The translations under genes and the position numbers were made by a program. DNA of 37,077 bases from Ignavibacteriota bacterium (GTDB lineage: Bacteria; Bacteroidota; Ignavibacteria; Tepidaquicellales; Tepidaquicellaceae): the NCBI GenBank assembly GCA_020437545.1, contig JAGQWH010000017.1:1-37077 (forward strand). Reading direction: 5' to 3'. Below the pieces are notes generated by a model. It had not been told where the DNA came from, searched no databases, and saw only the letters and a program-made list of their open reading frames with translations. This document shows positions 23,741-31,607 of this stretch, one piece after another; within the stretch, counting starts at the first letter, position 1, and every line of letters starts with the position of its first letter.

Positions 23741-24616
23741 ATGTCAAAAATAAAAGTTCGCGAAATTTCAATTGGAGACGGAGAAAGGGTTTATGTAATT
23801 GCTGAAATAGGTATCAACCATAATGGTTCTCTGAAGCTTGCAAAAAAACTCATTAAAGCCGCAAAAGAAGCGGGTTGTGATGCTGTTAAATTTCAAAAAA
23901 GAACTCCCGAACTCTGTGTGCCGAAAGACCAGTGGAATATAGAAAGAGATACTCCCTGGGGGAGAATGAAATATATAGATTACCGGCATAGAATAGAATT
24001 AAGTTTTGATGACTATCTTGCAATAGACAATTACTGCGCAAAGAAAAGGATTGACTGGTTTGCATCCTGCTGGGATGAGGAATCGGTGGATTTTATAGAA
24101 CAGTTCAATCCGCCATTATATAAAGCTGCATCTGCTTCACTGACAGATCATAATTTACTTATAAAGAAAAAGCTGACAGGTAAACCACTGATAATATCAA
24201 CTGGAATGTCTTCATTAAAAGAAATCAACAGAGCCGTAAAGAAAGCCGGTTCGGAAAATCTTTTAATTGCTCATTCGACGTCTTCATATCCATGCAGACT
24301 GGAAGAGTTGAATATTAAAGTTATAAGAACATTAAAACAGATCTATCCTGAAATTCCGATAGGATATTCCGGTCATGAGACAGGATTATCTCCTACTCTT
24401 GCGGCAGTTGCTCTCGGGGCTGCTTTTGTAGAAAGGCATATCACTCTTGACAGGGCAATGTGGGGAACGGATCAGGCTGCGTCTGTAGAGGCCGGAGGAT
24501 TTAAAAAACTTGTTCAGAATATACGGGATGTGGAAAGATCTTTGGGAGATGGTGTAAAGAAAATTTATGAAAGTGAAATGCCTCAGAGAAAGAAGTTAAG
24601 ACGCGTAAGTCATTAA
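23741..24616 (+). CDS. NeuB/SpsE-family nonulosonate synthase lacking the SAF domain
   Basis: This 291-residue TIM-barrel enzyme is predicted to condense PEP with an N-acyl amino sugar to a nonulosonic-type acid. Motifs are EIGINHNGSLKLAKKLI, DAVKFQKR, STGMSS, HSTSSYPC, IPIGYSGHE and ERHITLDRAMWGTDQ. Family members are normally about 340-350 residues with a C-terminal antifreeze/SAF domain. Here the chain ends at KKLRRVSH, just where the linker to SAF would start, so that domain is absent. It converges on the anti-sigma gene with only five bases between. It is the last gene of the glycan cluster and is probably the source of the acid sugar activated by the SpsF-like enzyme. Confidence 0.85.
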   Translation: MSKIKVREISIGDGERVYVIAEIGINHNGSLKLAKKLIKAAKEAGCDAVKFQKRTPELCVPKDQWNIERDTPWGRMKYIDYRHRIELSFDDYLAIDNYCAKKRIDWFASCWDEESVDFIEQFNPPLYKAASASLTDHNLLIKKKLTGKPLIISTGMSSLKEINRAVKKAGSENLLIAHSTSSYPCRLEELNIKVIRTLKQIYPEIPIGYSGHETGLSPTLAAVALGAAFVERHITLDRAMWGTDQAASVEAGGFKKLVQNIRDVERSLGDGVKKIYESEMPQRKKLRRVSH

Positions 24617-24621
24617 ATTAT

Positions 24622-25218
24622 TTACGAATCCTTTGGATCAACTAAAAGAAGAAGGGTACATCCTTTTTCAGTCTTCAAAGCGCCATGGTCACTGCCACTC
24701 TCTGCATGATGAAAATCCCCGGGTCCGAGAATTTTTCCTTCCACAAGCAGATCCCCTTCGAGCACAAAACATTCTTCAGCGCCATTGTGATGATGAGGCG
24801 GATATTCACTTCCGGGAGCAGCTTTCATCAGCATCATAAAATATCCCTTTTCATTATTCAATGAAAGCGGTTTAATTTTTATTCCTTTAATATCAGGATG
24901 AGGTATCCAATCAGCTGCATCAGAAAACCTGAATTCAAAGGCGTTCATTTTGTTTTCGATTCCCGGTTTATTCTTCAGCTTTAGTTTTTTAAATAATTTC
25001 TTCTTTACGGACGGATCGGGAGATAACATCTTATCTGACAGGATAGCAACGGAGAACAGAGATAATAAATTATTATATGCCTGTATATTTTTTTTATAAT
25101 TAACACCAGCAGAACCTGTCCCTGATTTAAAAGCCTTACCGGCATTTTTGAAAATTAAATCAGTTGAATTAAGGATCTCATCATTTTCAGCTAAACGTAT
25201 ATTATTTTTCTTTGTCAA
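24622..25218 (-). CDS. ChrR-like cupin anti-sigma factor
   Basis: This 198-residue protein has a C-terminal cupin domain with the metal ligands PPHHHNGAEECFVLEGDL and a later HH/H pair (GDFHHAESGSDHG). The N-terminal ~90 residues are helical and carry no HxxxCxxC zinc motif as found in classical ChrR. The family holds an ECF sigma factor inactive until singlet oxygen, peroxides or another cue releases it. It lies 12 bases downstream of an ECF sigma gene in the same direction. The start is a TTG at 25216-25218. The missing zinc motif suggests the sigma-binding half works differently. Confidence 0.75.
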   Translation of the reverse strand: MTKKNNIRLAENDEILNSTDLIFKNAGKAFKSGTGSAGVNYKKNIQAYNNLLSLFSVAILSDKMLSPDPSVKKKLFKKLKLKNKPGIENKMNAFEFRFSDAADWIPHPDIKGIKIKPLSLNNEKGYFMMLMKAAPGSEYPPHHHNGAEECFVLEGDLLVEGKILGPGDFHHAESGSDHGALKTEKGCTLLLLVDPKDS

Positions 25219-25230
25219 TTTATATCAGAT

Positions 25231-25797
25231 TTATTGAATGTATTTTTTTAATTTATCACGAAGAATCATCATGGCAGCCCGCATTCTTGTTTTCACTGTT
25301 CCAAGAGGAATATCAAAATGCTCCGCAAGTTCAGACTGTGAAAATCCCCTGAAATAAGATAATACTATAAGCTCTCTTTGATTCTGTTTTAAAGATTTAA
25401 TGGCTTTCGAAACTTCAGACTGTTCCTGACTGAGAATTATGCCGGCATCAGGATCATCAGCTCCGGGTTCTCCGGACAGATCAAAAAATTTATCCATGTC
25501 GATCTCCGCAGAACGTTTTTTATATCCTTTGCTTCTGAGCCGGTCAATGGATTTATTTCTTGTCATGCGTGTAATCCATGCAAGAGGATTGCCAAGGGTT
25601 TCATCATAAGAATCAACTTTATTCCAAATCTGAATAAATATCTCCTGCAGGAGATCTTCGGATTCGGCCTGATCCCTGAGAATATTAAAAATTATAGTAT
25701 ATATATACCGGTGATGAATATCATAGAATTGACTAAAGGCAGTTTCGTCTTTTTGTGATATCCTTTTTATTAATAAAAGGTCGTTATTATTATCCAT
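25231..25797 (-). CDS. ECF-type RNA polymerase sigma factor
   Basis: This 188-residue protein has sigma region 2 (QEIFIQIWNKVDSYDE, then AWITRMTRNKSIDRLRS) and region 4 (LSYFRGFSQSELAEHFDIP and GTVKTRMRAAM), as in group IV sigma-70 factors. It starts at the ATG at 25797. Together with the cupin anti-sigma protein encoded just downstream it forms an RpoE-ChrR-like pair, usually linked to oxidative or photo-oxidative stress. The gene upstream (stop at 25862) is 64 bases away on the same strand, so it may share the transcript. Confidence 0.9.
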   Translation of the reverse strand: MDNNNDLLLIKRISQKDETAFSQFYDIHHRYIYTIIFNILRDQAESEDLLQEIFIQIWNKVDSYDETLGNPLAWITRMTRNKSIDRLRSKGYKKRSAEIDMDKFFDLSGEPGADDPDAGIILSQEQSEVSKAIKSLKQNQRELIVLSYFRGFSQSELAEHFDIPLGTVKTRMRAAMMILRDKLKKYIQ

Positions 25798-25861
25798 TAA
25801 GCAGGGTGCGGTTTTAAAGATAAATCTGGATCATTACCGGAATTTACCTGAATAAAATTTT

Positions 25862-27478
25862 TCAGGCTAAAGTCTCATTTAATTCAAATAGAATTTTATT
25901 AAGATCATGCCCAAACAATTTATATGCTTTGGCAGCTCCGCCTTTATTTACAAATGGCGGCTGATTAAAACTTGTCATATTTATTTCAAGAAATGTTGAG
26001 TAATAATTCTTCATCATATTAAGCCAGTCAAGTTCTTCTTCGGTATACTCTTTACCTTCTTCTTTTTGTTTTGCCAGCCAGTCATTGAATTTGATTGCAA
26101 CTTTATCAAGGAATGGTTCTAAAATTTCAATTTTTCCTAAAGCAAACTGTGTTAATGCAATGATGTTAGCCGGATTCTTTTGTTCACCAAGAGGTTTGAC
26201 TTTGTCAGGATTTGTTCTCTGATAAGCATTCCATACATCATCAGCAGTGATCTCATAAGGCGGCTTTCTTAATTCTTTTGCAATGCTCTTTATCTCATCA
26301 AAATCAATATTGACATGACCGTTTACGCTGTTTGAAATAATTTCAATAACAGGAATATCATTTTTGTGAGATTCCAGGAAACTTTCAAATTTATAGATAA
26401 CATCTTTGGATCTTTCTTTTGCAGCTTCTTCTATTGAATTATTATTTATCAGCTGAGTATTTTTTTTCTTAATTTCAAGAATTACAAATCTGAATTTAGG
26501 ATTGTCAAAAGGTCTGCAGGCAATACTTACAAGCTCTTCAGTAGCCTGCTTTAAATCATTATCATTGGGAATATAAGATTTTTCACCTGCTGCAAACATT
26601 TCCTTTGCTTTTTCAATTTGCTTATCAACTTGTGTAGTTATTATGAGATTGTTAATAATTTCTTTAAGGCTCGAAACAGGCGGATCCAATTCTGAACACA
26701 CTTTTTTTAATTCTTCTTTGTCTTCAGAAGTCAGATTTTTTTCTATTCTTGTCAATCCTTCTATAAGCGAAACAAGAGTATTTTCATCTCTGAATCCTAT
26801 TGCAACTGACTGGATCAGGGATTCAACTGAAAATGCTTTTACTATCTCCTGAACGGTTTCAGTAGTAATCTCAATGTTGTTGATTTTATTGGCAAGACGA
26901 AAACTTATAAAAGCGAATAAGACTGCGATCAGAACATCTAAAACGGAACTCATTTTCAGAAATACCGGTGATAAACATATCATTACGCACCAGGCTATCA
27001 CAAGTCCTTTTTTACTGAAATTTGATCTGACATAAAATAAAGTGCAAAGTACTGCTGTAGCAGCGGTCCAGTTTGGGAAAGTAGAAAACGGATTGACAGA
27101 TTTATAGAGCGCATTGACAGCATTAAAAAAGAACCCTGTCTCGGTTATTACCGGACGAATATCATTTTGCGTCGGCATAAAGCCATGAAAGAAGTTTACT
27201 ATACTCCATAAAATGATGAGAGAAAAAAGAAATACCGACATTTCCATCGCATCTTTTTTGCGAAGTGTCTTTATATAAACAAAGATCAGTAAAATATATA
27301 AGGATATATAAAATATTATAAATCCGGGGATCAGTTTTATTCCATTTTCAAATGTTAAAAAAATGGGAGTATAACTTTCTGCCGGATGGTTTAAGGGTGT
27401 GAGCAGATAATATTGTATCAAAGCTACAATCAGCAATACAATATTAAAAATATTCATTACTTTAAATCTTGATGTCAT
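25862..27478 (-). CDS. Membrane protein: degenerate PAP2-like domain fused to an HsdR-type C-terminal domain
   Basis: The protein has 538 residues. Residues ~10-198 form about six membrane helices. Their order resembles PAP2_3 phosphatases (RP at 108-109, then TFPNWTAA where the family has FPSLHVA, then MSSVLDVL where it has QHYxLDVL), so both catalytic His positions seem lost. From ~205 to the end the sequence follows the helical C-terminal domain of EcoEI-type HsdR: PFDNPKFRFVILEIKKKN, FDEIKSIAKELRKPPY, then TQFALGK, EEELDWLNMMKNY, and PPFVNKGGAAKAYKLFG with FELNETLA at the end. No nuclease or helicase motifs are present, and no hsdM or hsdS lies in the window. Both domain calls are from memory of family patterns. 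The role is unknown. Confidence 0.65.
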   Translation of the reverse strand: MTSRFKVMNIFNIVLLIVALIQYYLLTPLNHPAESYTPIFLTFENGIKLIPGFIIFYISLYILLIFVYIKTLRKKDAMEMSVFLFSLIILWSIVNFFHGFMPTQNDIRPVITETGFFFNAVNALYKSVNPFSTFPNWTAATAVLCTLFYVRSNFSKKGLVIAWCVMICLSPVFLKMSSVLDVLIAVLFAFISFRLANKINNIEITTETVQEIVKAFSVESLIQSVAIGFRDENTLVSLIEGLTRIEKNLTSEDKEELKKVCSELDPPVSSLKEIINNLIITTQVDKQIEKAKEMFAAGEKSYIPNDNDLKQATEELVSIACRPFDNPKFRFVILEIKKKNTQLINNNSIEEAAKERSKDVIYKFESFLESHKNDIPVIEIISNSVNGHVNIDFDEIKSIAKELRKPPYEITADDVWNAYQRTNPDKVKPLGEQKNPANIIALTQFALGKIEILEPFLDKVAIKFNDWLAKQKEEGKEYTEEELDWLNMMKNYYSTFLEINMTSFNQPPFVNKGGAAKAYKLFGHDLNKILFELNETLA

Positions 27479-27716
27479 TCTGTTTTAAATTGTTTCAAAA
27501 GGTTGCTGAATAGGTTTTATATTTTTCTAATGGGGTTTAAGCAAATTACTCATAATACTTTTGCATTTCAAGATTGAATATAATAGTACTTTAAAATTTA
27601 TAATACACAGCATTAATTAAACACAGTTAACATTGTTTTTTAGTAAAACTCACAAAAAGGATCATCATTTTTTAAAAAACATATTCTGAGAATAAATGCT
27701 TATTTAACACTAAAAA

Positions 27717-29399
27717 TTAAAAACTCACGGATTTATCGACAGATTTACGGGAAATATAGACAACTATCATTACCATTATAAAAAGGATAATGCCATATGC
27801 AGCGGCTGCTCCGGTATTGTATAATCTTAACTGTGAATAAATTTCAACTGAAATGGTTTTTGTGGAATAAGTGTAGAGCAAAATAGTTGAAACAAATTCA
27901 CCTACTGAGTTTATAAAAACAAGCATTGCTCCTGACAGGACAGATGGGATCACAAAAGGCAGTATGACCTTTCTGAATGTCCTGTATCCTGAAGCTCCGA
28001 GTGAAGATGAGGCTTCTTCCAGTGACGGATCAAAGGCGTTGAATCCTGCAAGAGATGACTGTGTTATTATCGGCATATTCCTCACGGCATAAGCAAGAGG
28101 CAGTATCCAGAATGTACCTGTCAACGGTATAAAACCTGAAAACAAATTCGGAGTATTGAAACTGATAATAAAACTCAGAGCAATGACCGTACCGGGAATT
28201 CCATAGGGCAATGAAAGAAGTCCTTCGATGATCTTTCCTCCTCTGATCTTTTTCCGGGAGATAAGAAATGATGCGCTTACTCCGACAATTATTGTAATAA
28301 TTACGGCAATTGCAGCCATTTTTATACTGTTAACAAATGGTTCGAAGAATTTCGGATCTTTGAAAACCTTAAAATAATTTTCCAACGAGAACGGTTCGGT
28401 GAAATAATTTCTCATGAGTGAACCTTCAGGAATAAGTGAAAGAAATCCTAGTGCAAGTATCGGCAATAAAATAATTGTTATAAATGTATAAACAGTCAGA
28501 TTAGTGAGTATGCCAGCTTTACTGTTTGAGTCTGAAACAAATGATTTTACGGTACCCTTGGTCCGTGTCTCAAAGGAATTTCTGCTTCTGTAATATCTCA
28601 GCATTAAAAAAAACAAAAGAGATATCAGAGTAAGAAGTACTGATAACATTGATGCTGCCGAGCTGTCACCATTGATCTTAGAAGAATAGATCTCTGTAGT
28701 TAAAAATCTTATCGATCCTCCGAATATCAAAGGCGCAGTGAAAGAAGCCATGCTTGCCATGAATACTATCAGAGATGCCCCAGTGACAGAAGGGATGAGC
28801 TGAGGAAAAATAATTTTAAAGAAAGTCCTGATCTTTGATGCTCCGAGTGAATAAGATGCTTCTATAATGCTGAAGTCGATCTTCTTTAATGCTGAATATA
28901 TAAACAGAAGAAAGAACGGGTAGAAAGAATATATGTGAATGATGATTATAGCAGTCCAGCCTTCGAATTTAAATGGGATGCTCTCAATCCCGGTGAGCAT
29001 AGTAATGATCTTAATGAGTAAGCCGTTCTCGTTCAGCAAAAATAAAAATGCAACTGTGCTGACAAGTGGCGGAGCTGCTATCGGAATGAGTAAAATTGAG
29101 TAAAGGAAATTTCCGAAAGGCAGTTTTTTAAAATGAAATATGTAAGCAAAAAATAATCCGGTTAGGAAGCTTCCGGCTGCTGTGATCAGAGAAAGTAATA
29201 CGGAATTTAATACCGAACTTCCGGCAATGCTGTAAAATGAACCCGTCTGGTTTCCGGATGAAAAAACCGCAAGACTGTCTTTTACAAGAGAATACAAAGG
29301 ATAAAGAATATAACCTGTGATAAAGAAAATTATTACCGCAAGTAAGAATATATTTAACTTGGAAAGTTTAAATAAATTATTCTTATTAATTTTGCTCAT
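27717..29399 (-). CDS. Fe3+-type ABC transporter, fused double permease
   Basis: This 560-residue protein with about twelve helices is built as two homologous permease units. Each has an ATPase-contact EAA loop: EASYSLGASKIRTFFKIIFP in the first half and EEASSSLGASGYRTFRKVILP in the second. This layout is that of FbpB/AfuB/SfuB iron(III) importers and their relatives. The ATPase gene upstream overlaps it by 14 bases, and the binding-protein gene lies further upstream. It is complete. Whether the substrate is iron or another ion or sugar phosphate (as for AfuABC in some species) is not decided by sequence. Confidence 0.85.
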   Translation of the reverse strand: MSKINKNNLFKLSKLNIFLLAVIIFFITGYILYPLYSLVKDSLAVFSSGNQTGSFYSIAGSSVLNSVLLSLITAAGSFLTGLFFAYIFHFKKLPFGNFLYSILLIPIAAPPLVSTVAFLFLLNENGLLIKIITMLTGIESIPFKFEGWTAIIIIHIYSFYPFFLLFIYSALKKIDFSIIEASYSLGASKIRTFFKIIFPQLIPSVTGASLIVFMASMASFTAPLIFGGSIRFLTTEIYSSKINGDSSAASMLSVLLTLISLLFFLMLRYYRSRNSFETRTKGTVKSFVSDSNSKAGILTNLTVYTFITIILLPILALGFLSLIPEGSLMRNYFTEPFSLENYFKVFKDPKFFEPFVNSIKMAAIAVIITIIVGVSASFLISRKKIRGGKIIEGLLSLPYGIPGTVIALSFIISFNTPNLFSGFIPLTGTFWILPLAYAVRNMPIITQSSLAGFNAFDPSLEEASSSLGASGYRTFRKVILPFVIPSVLSGAMLVFINSVGEFVSTILLYTYSTKTISVEIYSQLRLYNTGAAAAYGIILFIMVMIVVYISRKSVDKSVSF

Positions 29400-30393
29400 T
29401 ATCCAGTATTCTTAAATTACTGCTGTCAAATGTAAATGAAATGCTGTCTCCCGGCTGAAGCGCGTTTTCTGATTTATCCGCCTGTCTGCGGGAGTTGATT
29501 ATTCTGTCTCCGAAAGAGATCAGATATTCTATGCTGAATCCGGTGAACTGAACATCGATCAATTTTAATCCACTATCTAAGATCGTTTTTTCGGGTATAA
29601 GTTCTTCAGGAAAAAAAGAGAGCATCTGTTTTTCATTTATGTCTATACCGAAAATTTTTTTAGCCGAAACTTTATCAAAAAAATTTGAATGACCGATAAA
29701 ATCTGCAACAAACAAATTCTGAGGTTTGTAATAGATCTCCTGAGGAGATCCGGTCTGCATCACCTTTCCTTTGTTCATGACAGCAATTCTGTCTGACATA
29801 GCAAGAGCTTCTGACTGGTCATGAGTAACATAAACCGAAGTTATACCTATATCTTTCTGTAGTCTTTTTATTTCATTTCTCGCTTCGAGACGAAGTGAAT
29901 AATCAAGATTGGAAAGTGGTTCATCAAAAAGCAGCAATGCAGGTTCTGTCACCATTACTCTTGCAAGAGAAACTCTCTGCTGCTGACCTCCGCTGAGCAT
30001 TGTTACGCTTTTTTCCGACTGACTTGTCAGTTTAACTTTTTCAAGTACTTTTAGAACTTTCTCCCTTATATCTTCTTTAGCAAGCTTTTTTATCTCAAGT
30101 CCGTAAGCAACATTTTCAAAGACCGTCATATTCGGAAAGAGAGCATAGTTCTGAAATACTATACCGATGTTCCTTTTTTGTGTAGTTAAATTTGTAGAAT
30201 CAACATTATTAATAAATATCTGACCATCTGATGGAAACTCCAGTCCGGCTATTATCCTAAGCAGTGTAGTCTTTCCGCATCCGCTCGGTCCGACAAAGGA
30301 AAAGAATTCTCCTTTTGTTAATTCTAAATTAACATTGTTGAGTACTTTCTCATTACCGAATGATTTTGAAATACCTTTTACGGACAGAATCAT
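29386..30393 (-). CDS. ABC transporter ATPase (FbpC-like)
   Basis: This 335-residue protein has Walker A GPSGCGKTT (35-43), the Q-loop VFQNYALFPNMTV, the signature LSGGQQQRV (133-141), Walker B LLLFDEPLSNLD (153-164) and switch His191 (THDQSEA). A TOBE-like regulatory region of ~100 residues follows. It should power the fused permease encoded downstream, whose gene it overlaps by 14 bases. Length and motif spacing fit the FbpC/PotA group. It is separated from the binding-protein gene by 137 bases containing an imperfect palindrome. Confidence 0.9.
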   Translation of the reverse strand: MILSVKGISKSFGNEKVLNNVNLELTKGEFFSFVGPSGCGKTTLLRIIAGLEFPSDGQIFINNVDSTNLTTQKRNIGIVFQNYALFPNMTVFENVAYGLEIKKLAKEDIREKVLKVLEKVKLTSQSEKSVTMLSGGQQQRVSLARVMVTEPALLLFDEPLSNLDYSLRLEARNEIKRLQKDIGITSVYVTHDQSEALAMSDRIAVMNKGKVMQTGSPQEIYYKPQNLFVADFIGHSNFFDKVSAKKIFGIDINEKQMLSFFPEELIPEKTILDSGLKLIDVQFTGFSIEYLISFGDRIINSRRQADKSENALQPGDSISFTFDSSNLRILDNEQN

Positions 30394-30467
30394 TATTTAA
30401 GTTTTGATTTTAATGATTTTAATGTGTGAAATGATTTATTACTTTTATATAATAAGTTTAACGTTTT

Positions 30468-30506
30468 ATACTCTTGCGCAATCCGATAAATCGGATCGCG
30501 AAGTAT
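30468..30506 (-). repeat. Imperfect palindrome between binding-protein and ATPase genes
   Basis: A core of ATCCGAT-AA-ATCGGAT extends outward through GCGC/CGCG and ATACTC / AAGTAT to about 39 bases. It lies 24 bases downstream of the binding-protein stop and 75 before the ATPase start on the minus strand, and no T-run follows. It may protect the upstream mRNA so the binding protein is made in excess, as REP elements do in other importer operons. Confidence 0.6.
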
Positions 30507-30530
30507 CAAGAATAAAAAATTGTATCAAAA

Positions 30531-31547
30531 CTATTTTGATTTACCCTTGATCTCGCTGTCCCATTTTTTCATCCACTCATTTTCATTATCAGAGATCAGC
30601 TCCCAGTCAAGATCCATTGATTTATAATTTGCATCCGCTATCCACTCCGGTAATTTATCTTTTGGTATATCTGACCTTGCGGGGATACGGTAAAATTTTT
30701 CAGCCTGAAGGATCAGACTTTGCTGAGATGTTACGAATTCATAAAATTCTTTTACAGCTTCCGGATTTTTTGTGCCTTTTACTATTGCAATGCCGTCTGT
30801 AAGTACGACCGTACCGGCTTCGGGAAAATTATATCCGAACGGATACTGATAAAGGTTTTTTTGTAAAATAATATCGGGCATATTCCATAAGGTTGCAGCA
30901 TCATTTCCGGCTAGTTTAATATACATCTGAGTAGGATCAGCAGCATAGACGGAAGTGTTTTCATCCAGCTTTCTCAGCCATTCAAATCCGGCGGCTTCAC
31001 TGCCTGTTGTCTTTACAGAATTTGCTATCATAGCGCAGAAGATAACTCTCATCGTTCCGGAAGCCATTGGATTCCTTATAACAATTTTATCTTTCCATTC
31101 GGGCTTTATCAGATCGTCCCATTCCTTCGGAGCACTCTCTTTTGTAAGCGTCTTTTCATTGAATGCAATTACCTGCGGTGTCAGAAATGTCCCGTACCAT
31201 TTGTCGGATTTACTTTTACTGTCAGTACCGACATTTTCAGCCCAGGTAGGTTTATATGTTTCAAGAAGATCGAGTTTCTCAGCTCGCATAAAGATAGTAG
31301 CCGGAGCGCCCCACCAAAGATCTGCAAGAGGATTTTCCTTTTCAGTACGTATCCTGTCAATGATCTCCTGCGAACCCATGTCGAGCCACTGAATATCAAT
31401 GTCCGGGTGTATAGCTTCAAACTGAGTTTCAAATTCCGTCAGCATTTCTTTTCCGTGAGGGGAATATACTACTACTTTTTTCTTATTGTCGGACGAACAG
31501 CCGTAAAGGAGCGTGGCAAGTAAAAATAAATAAAGTGTTTTTTTCAT
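30531..31547 (-). CDS. Lipoprotein substrate-binding protein of the ABC importer
   Basis: This 338-residue protein has a signal and lipobox (ATLLYGCSSD, Cys17), so it is membrane-anchored. The mature part starts KKVVVYSPHGKEML and continues as a type II periplasmic binding fold (family 1 extracellular solute-binding) with GSQEIIDRIRTEKENP and a LWWGAPATIF pocket region. It resembles FbpA/AfuA/FutA-like binding proteins. Tyr ligands typical of ferric binding are not clear to me, so iron is likely but not proven. It heads the importer genes. An AT-rich hairpin lies upstream, between it and the deacetylase gene. Confidence 0.82.
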   Translation of the reverse strand: MKKTLYLFLLATLLYGCSSDNKKKVVVYSPHGKEMLTEFETQFEAIHPDIDIQWLDMGSQEIIDRIRTEKENPLADLWWGAPATIFMRAEKLDLLETYKPTWAENVGTDSKSKSDKWYGTFLTPQVIAFNEKTLTKESAPKEWDDLIKPEWKDKIVIRNPMASGTMRVIFCAMIANSVKTTGSEAAGFEWLRKLDENTSVYAADPTQMYIKLAGNDAATLWNMPDIILQKNLYQYPFGYNFPEAGTVVLTDGIAIVKGTKNPEAVKEFYEFVTSQQSLILQAEKFYRIPARSDIPKDKLPEWIADANYKSMDLDWELISDNENEWMKKWDSEIKGKSK

Positions 31548-31571
31548 AATGAAATTTGATTATTGGCAGAG

Positions 31572-31602
31572 GGGGAAAAAACCGTTTAAACGGTTTTTCC
31601 CC
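31572..31602 (-). terminator. Hairpin between deacetylase and importer genes
   Basis: GGGGAAAAAACCGTTT and AAACGGTTTTTCCCC form a nearly perfect inverted repeat with no loop bases and one extra A in the left arm. It lies just after the deacetylase stop on the minus strand. The long A/T stretches inside the stem fit an intrinsic terminator, although no clear T-run follows. Confidence 0.6.
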
Positions 31603-31607
31603 AAAAC

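Noticed and set aside
25862-27478. Complete type I restriction R subunit
   Set aside because: Nuclease and helicase motifs are absent, the N-terminal half is membrane-spanning, and no hsdM or hsdS lies in the window.
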